From positions 1 through 7,558 of the forward strand of contig JALUMZ010000230.1 of the NCBI GenBank assembly GCA_027055635.1: a stretch of 7,558 bases of DNA. Direction: 5' to 3'. This document shows positions 1-6,178 of this stretch, piece after piece. Numbering within the stretch: position 1 is the first letter of the stretch; each line of letters begins with the position of its first letter. The notes below the pieces were generated by a model. That model saw only the letters and a list, made by a program, of their open reading frames with translations, made no database searches and was not told where the DNA came from. Source of the DNA: Campylobacteraceae bacterium. Lineage in GTDB: Bacteria; Campylobacterota; Campylobacteria; Campylobacterales; Sulfurospirillaceae. Both the position numbers and the translations under genes were made by a program.

Positions 1-65
1 TAAGTGATAACATAACTAAAGTGTAACTACTTATATTTTGGTTATATTATTAAAAAGGAGACAAA
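1..65 (+). promoter_or_regulatory. Leader of icd: ribosome binding site and weak promoter candidates
   Basis: No coding sequence is recognisable in this stretch. AGGAG at 56-60 lies 5 nt before the icd start and is a clear Shine-Dalgarno site. A TATATT at 32-37 could be a -10 box giving a very short leader. A second TATATT/TATTAT at 43-50 is too close to the ribosome binding site to be a useful promoter. The motif TAAC occurs three times (8-11, 13-16, 24-27) with an inverted copy GTTA at 41-44. The true promoter may lie before the window. Confidence 0.35.
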
Positions 66-2276
66 ATGAGTCAGGTTAATCCAACAATTATATACACAAA
101 GGTAGATGAGGCTCCAGCACTCGCTACATATTCACTTCTTCCGATAGTGCAAGCATTTTCAAAATATGCAGGTGTAAATGTAGAAAACAGAGATATTTCA
201 CTCTCATCAAGAGTGATTGCAACATTTAGTGATATCTTAAAAGACGAACAAAAAATGAGTGATGAATTAGCTTATTTGGGTGAGGTCGTACATGAGCCAG
301 AGGGCAATATAATCAAACTTCCAAACATATCTGCTTCTATTCCTCAGTTAAAAGCTTGTATAGCTGAGCTTCAAAGCAAAGGATATGATTTACCTGACTA
401 TCCGGAAAATCCGTCAAACGAAGAAGAAAAAGCATTGCAAGTCAAATATGCACACTGCTTGGGAAGTGCAGTAAACCCTGTTCTTCGCGAAGGAAATTCT
501 GACAGAAGAGCTGCACTTGCAGTTAAAAACTATGCAAAAAAACATCCTCATAGGCTAAGAGCAATCTCTAAAGATGTTAAAACTTATGTAGCGCATATGA
601 AAGAGGGTGATTTTTACGGCAATGAGCAGTCTATCGTTAAAAATGGAGATGGAAAAGTTACTATAGAATTAAATGGAAAAGTTTTAAAAGAGATAGATGC
701 ACTAGATCGCGAGATACTAGATGGTGCATTCATGTCAGTTTCTGCTCTAAATAAATTTCTTGCAGAGACCATAAATGATGCAAAAGAAAAGGGACTTTTA
801 TGGTCACTACATCTAAAAGCTACCATGATGAAAGTAAGTGATCCTGTTATGTTCGGTCATGCTGTTGAAGTATTTTTTAATGATGTGTTTAAAAAATATG
901 CGCCGGAATTCGCCCAAATTGGAGTTAATCCAAATCTAGGACTTGGAGATCTCTATAAAAAACTAGACTCTTTACCAGCAGATAAAAGAGCAGAGATAGA
1001 GTATGCTATCACAAAACAGTATGAAACCAGACCAAATATAGCTATGGTGGATAGCGATAACGGTATCACAAACCTACATGCATCAAATGACATCATCATA
1101 GATGCTTCTATGCCAGTTGTCGTGCGAGACGGTGGACAAATGTGGAATAAAGATGGAAATCTTCAAGAGTGTGTAGCTGTGATACCAGATAGAAGTTATG
1201 CAACACTATATAAAGAGACTATGAAAGATTGTGTTAAAAACGGTCAGTTTGATGTAACTACTATGGGTAGTGTTTCAAATGTAGGTCTCATGGCGCAAAA
1301 AGCCGAAGAATATGGCTCGCACCCGACAACTTTTATAATGCCAGAAGATGGTAAACTAGAAGTTAAAGATAGTGAGGGATCTGTACTCATGAGCTTTGAT
1401 GTGCAAGAGGGTGATATTTGGAGAATGAGTAGAGCTAAAGATATACCTATAAAAGATTGGGTTAGATTGGCACATGAGCGAGGAAAACTGACAGGAGAAC
1501 CGGTTGTATTTTGGCTTGATTCAAACCGTGCACACGATTCAAACTTGATATCAAAAGTATTTGAATACCTACCTGAATATTTAGAGAAAGAACCTATAGA
1601 GTATCACATAATGGCACCTGAGCTTGCTATGAGATTTTCACTAAAAAGAGTAAGAGCAGGATTAAATACAATTAGTGCTACAGGAAATATCATAAGAGAC
1701 TATTTAACTGATCTCTTTCCTATATTGGAGCTTGGAACAAGTGCAAAAATGTTATCTATCGTTCCATTGCTTGCAGGTGGCGGACTTTTTGAAACAGGTG
1801 CAGGCGGATCTGCTCCAAAACATGTGGATCAGTTTTTAAAAGAGGGACATCTTAGATGGGATAGCTTGGGTGAATTTTTAGCACTAGCCGAATCACTAAG
1901 ATATATAAATCAAAAACATAATTCAAAAGAGTTAGATGCACTTGTAAAAACATTAGATACAGCAAATGCTGATTATTTAGACAATGATAAATCACCGGGA
2001 AGAAAAGTTGGCGAACCTGACAATAAAGCCAGCCATTTTTATTTGGCACTGTATTGGGCAAAAGCCTTGGCAAAATGTGATGTAAAAGAGTTGTCAGATA
2101 GATTTACTCCTATTGCAAAGGCGCTAGCAGAAAATGAAGAGAAGATAGTAGAAGAGTTACTTAGTGTTGAAGGAAAAGAGCAAGACGTTGGAGGATATTA
2201 TCAACCAAATGATGAGCTAGCGAGCAAGGCTATGAGGCCAAGTTTGACATTAAATAAAATTATAGATTCTATATAA
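66..2276 (+). CDS. icd: Isocitrate dehydrogenase [NADP+], monomeric type
   Basis: Cytoplasmic enzyme interconverting isocitrate and 2-oxoglutarate plus CO2 with NADP(H), the step next to OOR in the cycle. At 736 residues it has the usual length of the large single-chain IDH family, not the roughly 400-residue dimeric family. Family segments are intact: NPVLREGNSDRR (137-148) for isocitrate binding; K251 and Y416, which align by spacing with the catalytic Lys/Tyr pair; metal ligands D346, D545 and D549; and the NADP pocket S582 and H586 in ETGAGGSAPKH (576-586), with R597 and R646. These equivalences come from remembered Azotobacter/Corynebacterium numbering and constant offsets, so they are inferred. 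The start is set by AGGAG at 56-60. The gene is followed by a 164-nt spacer with hairpins, so it may be its own transcription unit or be partly read into mdh. Confidence 0.97.
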   Translation: MSQVNPTIIYTKVDEAPALATYSLLPIVQAFSKYAGVNVENRDISLSSRVIATFSDILKDEQKMSDELAYLGEVVHEPEGNIIKLPNISASIPQLKACIAELQSKGYDLPDYPENPSNEEEKALQVKYAHCLGSAVNPVLREGNSDRRAALAVKNYAKKHPHRLRAISKDVKTYVAHMKEGDFYGNEQSIVKNGDGKVTIELNGKVLKEIDALDREILDGAFMSVSALNKFLAETINDAKEKGLLWSLHLKATMMKVSDPVMFGHAVEVFFNDVFKKYAPEFAQIGVNPNLGLGDLYKKLDSLPADKRAEIEYAITKQYETRPNIAMVDSDNGITNLHASNDIIIDASMPVVVRDGGQMWNKDGNLQECVAVIPDRSYATLYKETMKDCVKNGQFDVTTMGSVSNVGLMAQKAEEYGSHPTTFIMPEDGKLEVKDSEGSVLMSFDVQEGDIWRMSRAKDIPIKDWVRLAHERGKLTGEPVVFWLDSNRAHDSNLISKVFEYLPEYLEKEPIEYHIMAPELAMRFSLKRVRAGLNTISATGNIIRDYLTDLFPILELGTSAKMLSIVPLLAGGGLFETGAGGSAPKHVDQFLKEGHLRWDSLGEFLALAESLRYINQKHNSKELDALVKTLDTANADYLDNDKSPGRKVGEPDNKASHFYLALYWAKALAKCDVKELSDRFTPIAKALAENEEKIVEELLSVEGKEQDVGGYYQPNDELASKAMRPSLTLNKIIDSI

Positions 2277-2287
2277 TGACCTTACAC

Positions 2288-2315
2288 ACTTTTTCTCGAA
2301 AAGTTCTACTTTTTG
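2288..2315 (+). other. Overlapping inverted repeats just after icd
   Basis: Eleven bases after the icd stop codon, ACTTTT (2288-2293) can pair with AAAAGT (2299-2304), which can instead pair with ACTTTT (2308-2313). The second fold extends to 8 pairs with 2297-2298 and 2314-2315, including one G-U pair, around a TCT loop. The two stems exclude one another. The short T runs (2290-2294, 2310-2314) lie within the arms, so this is at best a weak terminator for icd; it could equally be incidental to AT-rich sequence. Confidence 0.35.
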
Positions 2316-2321
2316 TAGCTT

Positions 2322-2380
2322 TAGAGGATTGTAGGGACTTTTAGTCCCTGCCTCTATAATGGGCTTTGCTCATTATAGAG
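2322..2380 (+). repeat. Two nested/competing stem-loops in the icd-mdh spacer
   Basis: AGGGACT (2333-2339) and AGTCCCT (2343-2349) form a perfect 7-bp hairpin with a TTT loop, inside a 6-bp outer stem TAGAGG (2322-2327) / CCTCTA (2351-2356). Directly after it, CTCTATAATG (2352-2361) and CATTATAGAG (2371-2380) form a perfect 10-bp stem, extended to 13 pairs by G-U, G-C and C-G around a TTT loop. The outer stem of the first and the base of the second share bases 2352-2356, so they cannot both form fully. No T run follows, so neither looks like a simple intrinsic terminator. The compact double palindrome resembles a dispersed intergenic repeat, but copy number cannot be seen from one window. Confidence 0.6.
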
Positions 2381-2394
2381 CGTAAGGATAGCTA

Positions 2395-2400
2395 TATAAT
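2395..2400 (+). promoter_or_regulatory. Candidate -10 box for mdh-fumA-fumB
   Basis: A perfect TATAAT lies 40 nt before the mdh start, which would put initiation near 2406-2408 and leave a leader of about 33 nt. No clear -35 box is seen; Campylobacterota sigma-70 promoters are known for lacking a conserved one. The second stem-loop would sit just upstream of this box. A second TATAAT at 2355-2360 lies inside the hairpin stem and is a weaker candidate. Confidence 0.5.
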
Positions 2401-2440
2401 ATAAGGCGAGGGGAAAGCTAAAAAATTATGGAGAGTTTAT

Positions 2441-3412
2441 ATGAGTGCTAAAAGTAAAATTTCAGTTGTTGGAGCCGGTGGAAATGTTGGTGGAATTGTT
2501 GCATATTCGGTAGCTATGCATGGTATGGCACACTCTGTTGTGTTGGTTGATAGGGATGTTGATAGGGCTAGAGGAAAAGCACTTGATATGAATCAAGCAG
2601 CTGCGGCAATGAGATCACATACCTGTGTCACGGTTGCTGAGAGTTATGAAGATGTAAGAGATAGTAAGATTGTTGTTATCACAGCTGGATTTCCAAGAAA
2701 AGATGGAATGAGTCGTGATGATTTGTTGATGAAAAATGCTGAAATTATGAGAGAAGTTGTAGGGGAAGTAAAAAAAGTAGCACCAGAGAGTATCCTTATA
2801 ATAGTTTCAAATCCACTTGATACTATGACTTATGTCGCATTAAAAGAATCTGGTTTTCCAAAAAGCAGAGTTATAGGTATGGCAGGTATTTTAGATAGTG
2901 CAAGAATGACTCATTTCATCCAAGAAAAACTTGGATTTGGTGCAGGGCAGATAAGGTCAACCGTAATCGGCGGACATGGAGATACTATGGTGGCATTACC
3001 AAGATTTTCAACTGTTGCGGGTGTTCCTTTGCATGATTTACTGAGTGAAGAAGAGATAGAAGAGATAGTTGAGAAAACAAGACATGGTGGAGCTGAGATA
3101 GTTAAACATCTAGGAACTTCTGCCTATCTAGCACCAGGAAAAGCAACAGCAATTATGATAGAGTCTATTCTTAGAGATTCAAAAAGTATCTACTCTTGTG
3201 CAACATTATTAGAAGGTGAATATGGACATAAAAATGTAGTAGGAGGTGTACCTGTTATGTTAGGGGCAAATGGGGCAGAGAAGATAATAACTGTCTCTTT
3301 AGACACTTGCGAGAAAAAAGAGTTTGAGCATAGTGTCATATCTGTTCAAGACACAATCGAGGTACTGTATGAGAAAAAATTTTTCGGGGAGGAAAAATAT
3401 GAGAGAGATTAA
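2441..3412 (+). CDS. mdh: Malate dehydrogenase (NAD-dependent, LDH-like type)
   Basis: Interconverts malate and oxaloacetate with NAD(H) in the cytoplasm. The 323-residue protein has the N-terminal Rossmann motif GAGGNVG (11-17) and D37 at the end of the second strand, the residue that favours NAD over NADP. Malate specificity shows in the mobile loop PRKDGMSRDDLL (85-96), with R86 where lactate dehydrogenases carry Gln, and R92. N124, the D152/R155 pair and the catalytic H179 in GGHGD (177-181) complete the active site. GGAG at 2430-2433, 7 nt before the ATG, fixes the start. The length is slightly above the usual 300-315, owing to a charged C-terminal tail whose last codons overlap the fumA start by 14 nt, which suggests translational coupling. 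Lactate dehydrogenase is the main alternative and is argued against by R86. Confidence 0.95.
   Translation: MSAKSKISVVGAGGNVGGIVAYSVAMHGMAHSVVLVDRDVDRARGKALDMNQAAAAMRSHTCVTVAESYEDVRDSKIVVITAGFPRKDGMSRDDLLMKNAEIMREVVGEVKKVAPESILIIVSNPLDTMTYVALKESGFPKSRVIGMAGILDSARMTHFIQEKLGFGAGQIRSTVIGGHGDTMVALPRFSTVAGVPLHDLLSEEEIEEIVEKTRHGGAEIVKHLGTSAYLAPGKATAIMIESILRDSKSIYSCATLLEGEYGHKNVVGGVPVMLGANGAEKIITVSLDTCEKKEFEHSVISVQDTIEVLYEKKFFGEEKYERD
3386..3392 (+). promoter_or_regulatory. Ribosome binding site that sets the fumA start
   Basis: GGGGAGG lies 6 nt before the ATG at 3399, inside the end of mdh. It selects that ATG over an in-frame ATG at 3324, which would add 25 residues unlike the family N-terminus and has no comparable site. 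Confidence 0.85.
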
Positions 3413-4250
3413 ATATGAGGATATAGTAAAAGCCGTTAGAGATCATATCATCTATAGTGGTACAAACTTATCCAAAGATGCACTCGCAGCTCTTAATAAA
3501 GCTTACGAGGAGGAGGAGAGTCCTGTATGTAAAGAGGTTCTTAAGCAACTTTTAGAAAATGCAGATATTGCTGCAAATGAAGCTAGACCACTATGCCAAG
3601 ACACAGGATTGGCTGTTTTCTTTGTTAAAGTCGGAGAAGACTTAAAAGTTATAGGTGGCACTCTTAAAGATGCCATAAATGAAGGAACTAGAAAAGGATA
3701 TGAAGAGGGGTATTTTAGAGCTTCAACTTGTGTTTGGAATACAAGAGCAAACCTAAAAGATGAAATTGGATACAACCTGCCTGCCATCATTCATTTTGAC
3801 TTGGTTGCCGGTGATGAATTAGAGATAGAGTATGCTGCAAAAGGTGGTGGAAGTGAAAATGTAAGTCGTGCCACTGTACTACCACCGGCTGCCGGAAGAG
3901 AAGGAATAGTCAACTTTGTAAAAGAGGTTGTCTCGAACGCAGGACCGAACCCTTGCCCTCCTATTATAGTAGGTGTTGGAATTGGCGGAACATTTGAAAA
4001 AGCAGCAATTTCCAGCAAACATGCACTTTTTAGAACTGTTGGTACAACAAATGAAGATGCAACTCTTGAGGATATGGAAGAAGAATTGATGCTTAAACTC
4101 AATAATCTTGGAATCGGTGCCATGGGTATGGGAGGAAGAGAGACGGTTTTAGGAGTTCATATAGAAGCCAATCCTTGTCATATAGCTTCATTACCTGTTA
4201 GTGTAAATGTACAATGTCACAGTAGCAGACACACATCTTTCAAGCTTTAA
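3399..4250 (+). CDS. fumA: Fumarate hydratase class I, alpha subunit
   Basis: N-terminal, iron-sulfur-binding half of a two-subunit class I fumarase, which reversibly hydrates fumarate to malate with a labile [4Fe-4S] cluster. At 283 residues it is the usual length for the free alpha chain (TtdA/FumA N-terminal family). Likely cluster ligands are C66 in RPLCQDTG (63-70), C186 in GPNPCPP (182-188) and C273 in QCHSSRH (272-278); C260 also lies nearby, and the third assignment rests on similarity to the NCAATRH stretch remembered from E. coli FumA. The symbol follows the two-subunit naming, not the single-chain E. coli FumA. The start overlaps the mdh end by 14 nt and the beta subunit follows 10 nt downstream. 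L-tartrate dehydratase alpha is a paralogous alternative; neighbouring TCA genes make fumarase far more likely. Confidence 0.93.
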   Translation: MREIKYEDIVKAVRDHIIYSGTNLSKDALAALNKAYEEEESPVCKEVLKQLLENADIAANEARPLCQDTGLAVFFVKVGEDLKVIGGTLKDAINEGTRKGYEEGYFRASTCVWNTRANLKDEIGYNLPAIIHFDLVAGDELEIEYAAKGGGSENVSRATVLPPAAGREGIVNFVKEVVSNAGPNPCPPIIVGVGIGGTFEKAAISSKHALFRTVGTTNEDATLEDMEEELMLKLNNLGIGAMGMGGRETVLGVHIEANPCHIASLPVSVNVQCHSSRHTSFKL

Positions 4251-4256
4251 GGAGGA
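4249..4256 (+). promoter_or_regulatory. Ribosome binding site that sets the fumB start
   Basis: AAGGAGGA overlaps the fumA stop codon and sits 4 nt before the ATG at 4261. This strong site favours that ATG over the in-frame ATG at 4207, which lies within fumA and would add 18 residues with no family resemblance. Confidence 0.85.
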
Positions 4257-4260
4257 AGAG

Positions 4261-4824
4261 ATGAGTAAAACATATCATTTAACAACACCTCTAAGTGATG
4301 AGGATGTAGTGCAATTAAAAGTAGGGGATATTGTATATCTAAGTGGAATAATCTATACAGCAAGAGATGCTGCACATAAAAAATTGATCGACTTGATGGA
4401 TGAAGGCAAAGAACTTCCTTTTGATGTTAAAGGTTCAGTCATATATTTTGTAGGACCAACTCCACCAAAGCCAGGTGATCCTATAGGAAGTGCCGGACCA
4501 ACAACAAGCTATAGAATGGACTCATACTCTCCTAGACTCATAAATGAGATGGGACAAAAGGGAATGATAGGAAAAGGTAAGAGAAACCAAGAAGTTATAG
4601 ATGCTTGTGTAAAATCAAAAGCGATATATTTTGGAGCAACAGGAGGAGCTGGAGCACTTTTAGCTAGACAGATAAAAAGCGCAGAAGTGATAGCATATCC
4701 AGAACTTGGACCTGAAGCTATTAGGAGACTTGAGGTAGTTGATTTTCCACTTACTGTGGTAAATGATACTTACGGGGATGATCTTTATAAAATTGGTCGT
4801 GCCAAGTACGAAATAAAAGATTAA
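4261..4824 (+). CDS. fumB: Fumarate hydratase class I, beta subunit
   Basis: C-terminal half of the split class I fumarase, which completes the substrate pocket formed with the alpha chain. The 187-residue protein has the usual length and the family signatures: TARDAAHKKL (33-42), the GPTTSYRMD segment (79-87), GMIGKGKR (101-108) and the GATGGAGALLA loop (125-135). It starts 10 nt after the alpha gene, so the two are almost surely co-translated in equal amounts. This is the last gene of the tight mdh-fumA-fumB unit; a 183-nt spacer separates it from sucC. As with the alpha chain, an L-tartrate dehydratase beta subunit is possible from sequence alone but is not favoured by context. Confidence 0.93.
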   Translation: MSKTYHLTTPLSDEDVVQLKVGDIVYLSGIIYTARDAAHKKLIDLMDEGKELPFDVKGSVIYFVGPTPPKPGDPIGSAGPTTSYRMDSYSPRLINEMGQKGMIGKGKRNQEVIDACVKSKAIYFGATGGAGALLARQIKSAEVIAYPELGPEAIRRLEVVDFPLTVVNDTYGDDLYKIGRAKYEIKD

Positions 4825-4830
4825 TTTATC

Positions 4831-4858
4831 GGCTTGCGGGTCTCTTGACTTGCAAGCC
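4831..4858 (+). terminator. Stem-loop after fumB, possible weak terminator
   Basis: GGCTTGC (4831-4837) pairs perfectly with GCAAGCC (4852-4858), and the stem can be lengthened by G-U, G-U and G-C pairs to leave an 8-nt loop. It begins six bases after the fumB stop codon. No run of T follows, so it does not fit a classical intrinsic terminator; it may mark or protect the 3' end of the mdh-fumA-fumB message. Confidence 0.35.
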
Positions 4859-4890
4859 AACTTAAAACTAGATAAAACTATGTAATAACT

Positions 4891-4918
4891 TTTTATTTAA
4901 TTAGTATATTAAATAAAA
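4891..4918 (+). repeat. AT-only 11-bp inverted repeat
   Basis: TTTTATTTAAT (4891-4901) is the exact reverse complement of ATTAAATAAAA (4908-4918), with a 6-nt spacer. It lies just before the candidate sucC -10 box, a position fitting an operator or an AT-rich upstream promoter element. Because both arms are pure A/T in an AT-rich spacer, chance is a serious alternative. Confidence 0.35.
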
Positions 4919-4922
4919 TAAT

Positions 4923-4928
4923 TATAAA
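4923..4928 (+). promoter_or_regulatory. Candidate -10 box for sucCD
   Basis: TATAAA in a strongly AT-rich stretch. Initiation near 4935 would give a leader of about 73 nt that carries the complete 4947-4990 hairpin. There is no recognisable -35 box, and other AT-rich hexamers are close by, so the exact box is uncertain. Confidence 0.35.
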
Positions 4929-4946
4929 GTTACGCGATAAAATAAA

Positions 4947-4990
4947 ATTACCAAATCGATAAGCATAAAAGTGCTTATCGATTTGGTAAT
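4947..4990 (+). other. Perfect 19-bp hairpin in the sucC leader
   Basis: The arms 4947-4965 and 4972-4990 are exact reverse complements over 19 bp, with a 6-nt loop that can close to AAAA through a T-G pair. The stem ends 6 nt before the AAGGAG (4997-5002) of sucC. On the + strand the bases after it are AAAATCAAGG, with no T run, so it is not an intrinsic terminator in the direction of sucC. Read on the - strand the stem is followed by a T-rich run (complement of 4937-4946), but no - strand gene ends here. A 5' mRNA-stabilising or translation-modulating element, a DNA-binding site, or a dispersed palindromic repeat are all possible. Confidence 0.7.
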
Positions 4991-5007
4991 AAAATCAAGG
5001 AGACTAT

Positions 5008-6177
5008 ATGAATATTCATGAATATCAAGCAAAAGAGATTTTTGCTAAGTACGGTGTACCTGTTCCGAAAGGAAAGGTTGCATTCAGTGTTGAAGAGGCG
5101 GTTGAAAACGCAAAGGAACTAGGTGGAAAAATTTGGGTAGTTAAGGCTCAAATACATGCTGGAGGTCGTGGACTTGGTGGTGGAGTTAAACTAGCAAAAA
5201 GTATTGATGAAGTAAGAGAACTTGCTACTGAAATACTTGGTATGACCCTAGTTACCCACCAAACAGGACCTGAGGGAAAACTTGTACAAAAAATTTATAT
5301 AGAAGAGGGTGCTGATATAGCTGATGAGCTATATTTGGGTGTTGTTTTAGATAGAGCAAAAGAGATGCCAGTAATCATGGCTTCTACCGAAGGTGGTATG
5401 GAGATAGAAAAAGTTGCTTCCCAAACACCGGAAAAAATTGTAAAAGTTGCAGTTGATCCAACTATTGGCTTTCAAGGTTTTCACGGTAGAAAACTTGCAT
5501 TTGGCCTTGGACTTCCAAAAGAGCAAGTTGGAAAATTTATAAAATTCGCAGCTGCCCTTTATAAAGTTTATATGGAAAATGATGCGAGTTTGATAGAGAT
5601 AAATCCACTTGTGAAAACTGGTGCGGGAGATTTTATCGCACTTGATGGAAAAATGGGATTTGATGACAGTGCTCTTGGACGACACCCGGACATCGAAGCT
5701 ATGAGAGACCTCAGCGAAGAGGATCCTGCTGAGAGAGAAGCTGGTGAGTTTGGATTAAGCTATGTTAAATTAGATGGCAATGTAGGATGTATGGTAAATG
5801 GTGCCGGTCTTGCCATGGGTACGATGGATACAATCAACTATGTTGGCGGAACTCCAGCAAACTTTTTGGATGTTGGTGGTACTGCAAGTGCAGAAACTGT
5901 GGCAAAAGGTTTTGAGATAATTCTAAGAGATCCAAATGTAAAATCAATCTTTGTAAATATCTTTGGTGGAATCGTAAGATGCGACAGAATAGCAAACGGA
6001 ATACTAGAAGCTACAAAACTTGTAGATGTACATGTGCCGGTGGTTGTAAGATTAGATGGCACAAATGCACCTGAAGCTGCCCAGATTTTGAAAAATGCAA
6101 ATATAAAAAATGTAATAACAGCAACTGACTTAGGCGATGGAGCCCAAAAAGCAGTTGCAGCGGCAAAGGGAGAATAG
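5008..6177 (+). CDS. sucC: Succinate--CoA ligase (succinyl-CoA synthetase), beta subunit
   Basis: ATP-grasp subunit of succinyl-CoA synthetase, which reversibly forms succinyl-CoA from succinate, CoA and a nucleoside triphosphate. The 389-residue protein is collinear with the E. coli SucC sequence as remembered (388 residues). Nucleotide and metal residues fall at the same numbers: K46, the GRG turn 53-55, E99, E107, N199 and D213. The succinate-side residues N264 and GIV (321-323) are also present. The N-terminal ATP-grasp domain covers roughly 1-240 and the C-terminal CoA-ligase domain the rest. AAGGAG at 4997-5002 sets the start. sucD follows after 1 nt. ATP versus GTP preference cannot be read reliably. 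In the reductive direction this enzyme supplies succinyl-CoA to OOR, whose genes follow. Confidence 0.97.
   Translation: MNIHEYQAKEIFAKYGVPVPKGKVAFSVEEAVENAKELGGKIWVVKAQIHAGGRGLGGGVKLAKSIDEVRELATEILGMTLVTHQTGPEGKLVQKIYIEEGADIADELYLGVVLDRAKEMPVIMASTEGGMEIEKVASQTPEKIVKVAVDPTIGFQGFHGRKLAFGLGLPKEQVGKFIKFAAALYKVYMENDASLIEINPLVKTGAGDFIALDGKMGFDDSALGRHPDIEAMRDLSEEDPAEREAGEFGLSYVKLDGNVGCMVNGAGLAMGTMDTINYVGGTPANFLDVGGTASAETVAKGFEIILRDPNVKSIFVNIFGGIVRCDRIANGILEATKLVDVHVPVVVRLDGTNAPEAAQILKNANIKNVITATDLGDGAQKAVAAAKGE
6168..6172 (+). promoter_or_regulatory. Ribosome binding site that sets the sucD start
   Basis: GGGAG inside the last codons of sucC lies 6 nt before the ATG at 6179. It favours this start over an in-frame ATG at 6137, which is within sucC and would add 14 non-family residues. 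Confidence 0.8.
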
Positions 6178-6178
6178 T

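Noticed and set aside
2277..2440. Small RNA gene or riboswitch in the icd-mdh spacer
   Set aside because: Hairpins are present, but I recognise no known riboswitch core, and most of the structure lies upstream of the best TATAAT box, so it may not even be in the mdh transcript.
3503..4123. Two consecutive antisense reading frames (3503-3790 and 3791-4123) opposite fumA
   Set aside because: They lie in one antisense frame separated by a stop, are Ser/Pro-rich and low in complexity, and sit wholly opposite a gene with intact family motifs. This is a typical codon-bias shadow.
3399..4824. L-tartrate dehydratase (ttdAB) as the identity of the pair
   Set aside because: The families are paralogous, but no tartrate transporter or regulator is nearby and all neighbours are TCA-cycle enzymes, so fumarase is the better call.
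4660..4860. 66-residue antisense frame running from the fumB-sucC spacer into fumB
   Set aside because: It needs a TTG start with no ribosome binding site, its product resembles no family I know, and most of it is opposite fumB codons.
4947..4990. Intrinsic terminator for fumB or for a - strand gene
   Set aside because: No T run follows on the + strand. The T-rich side is on the - strand, where no gene is present to terminate.
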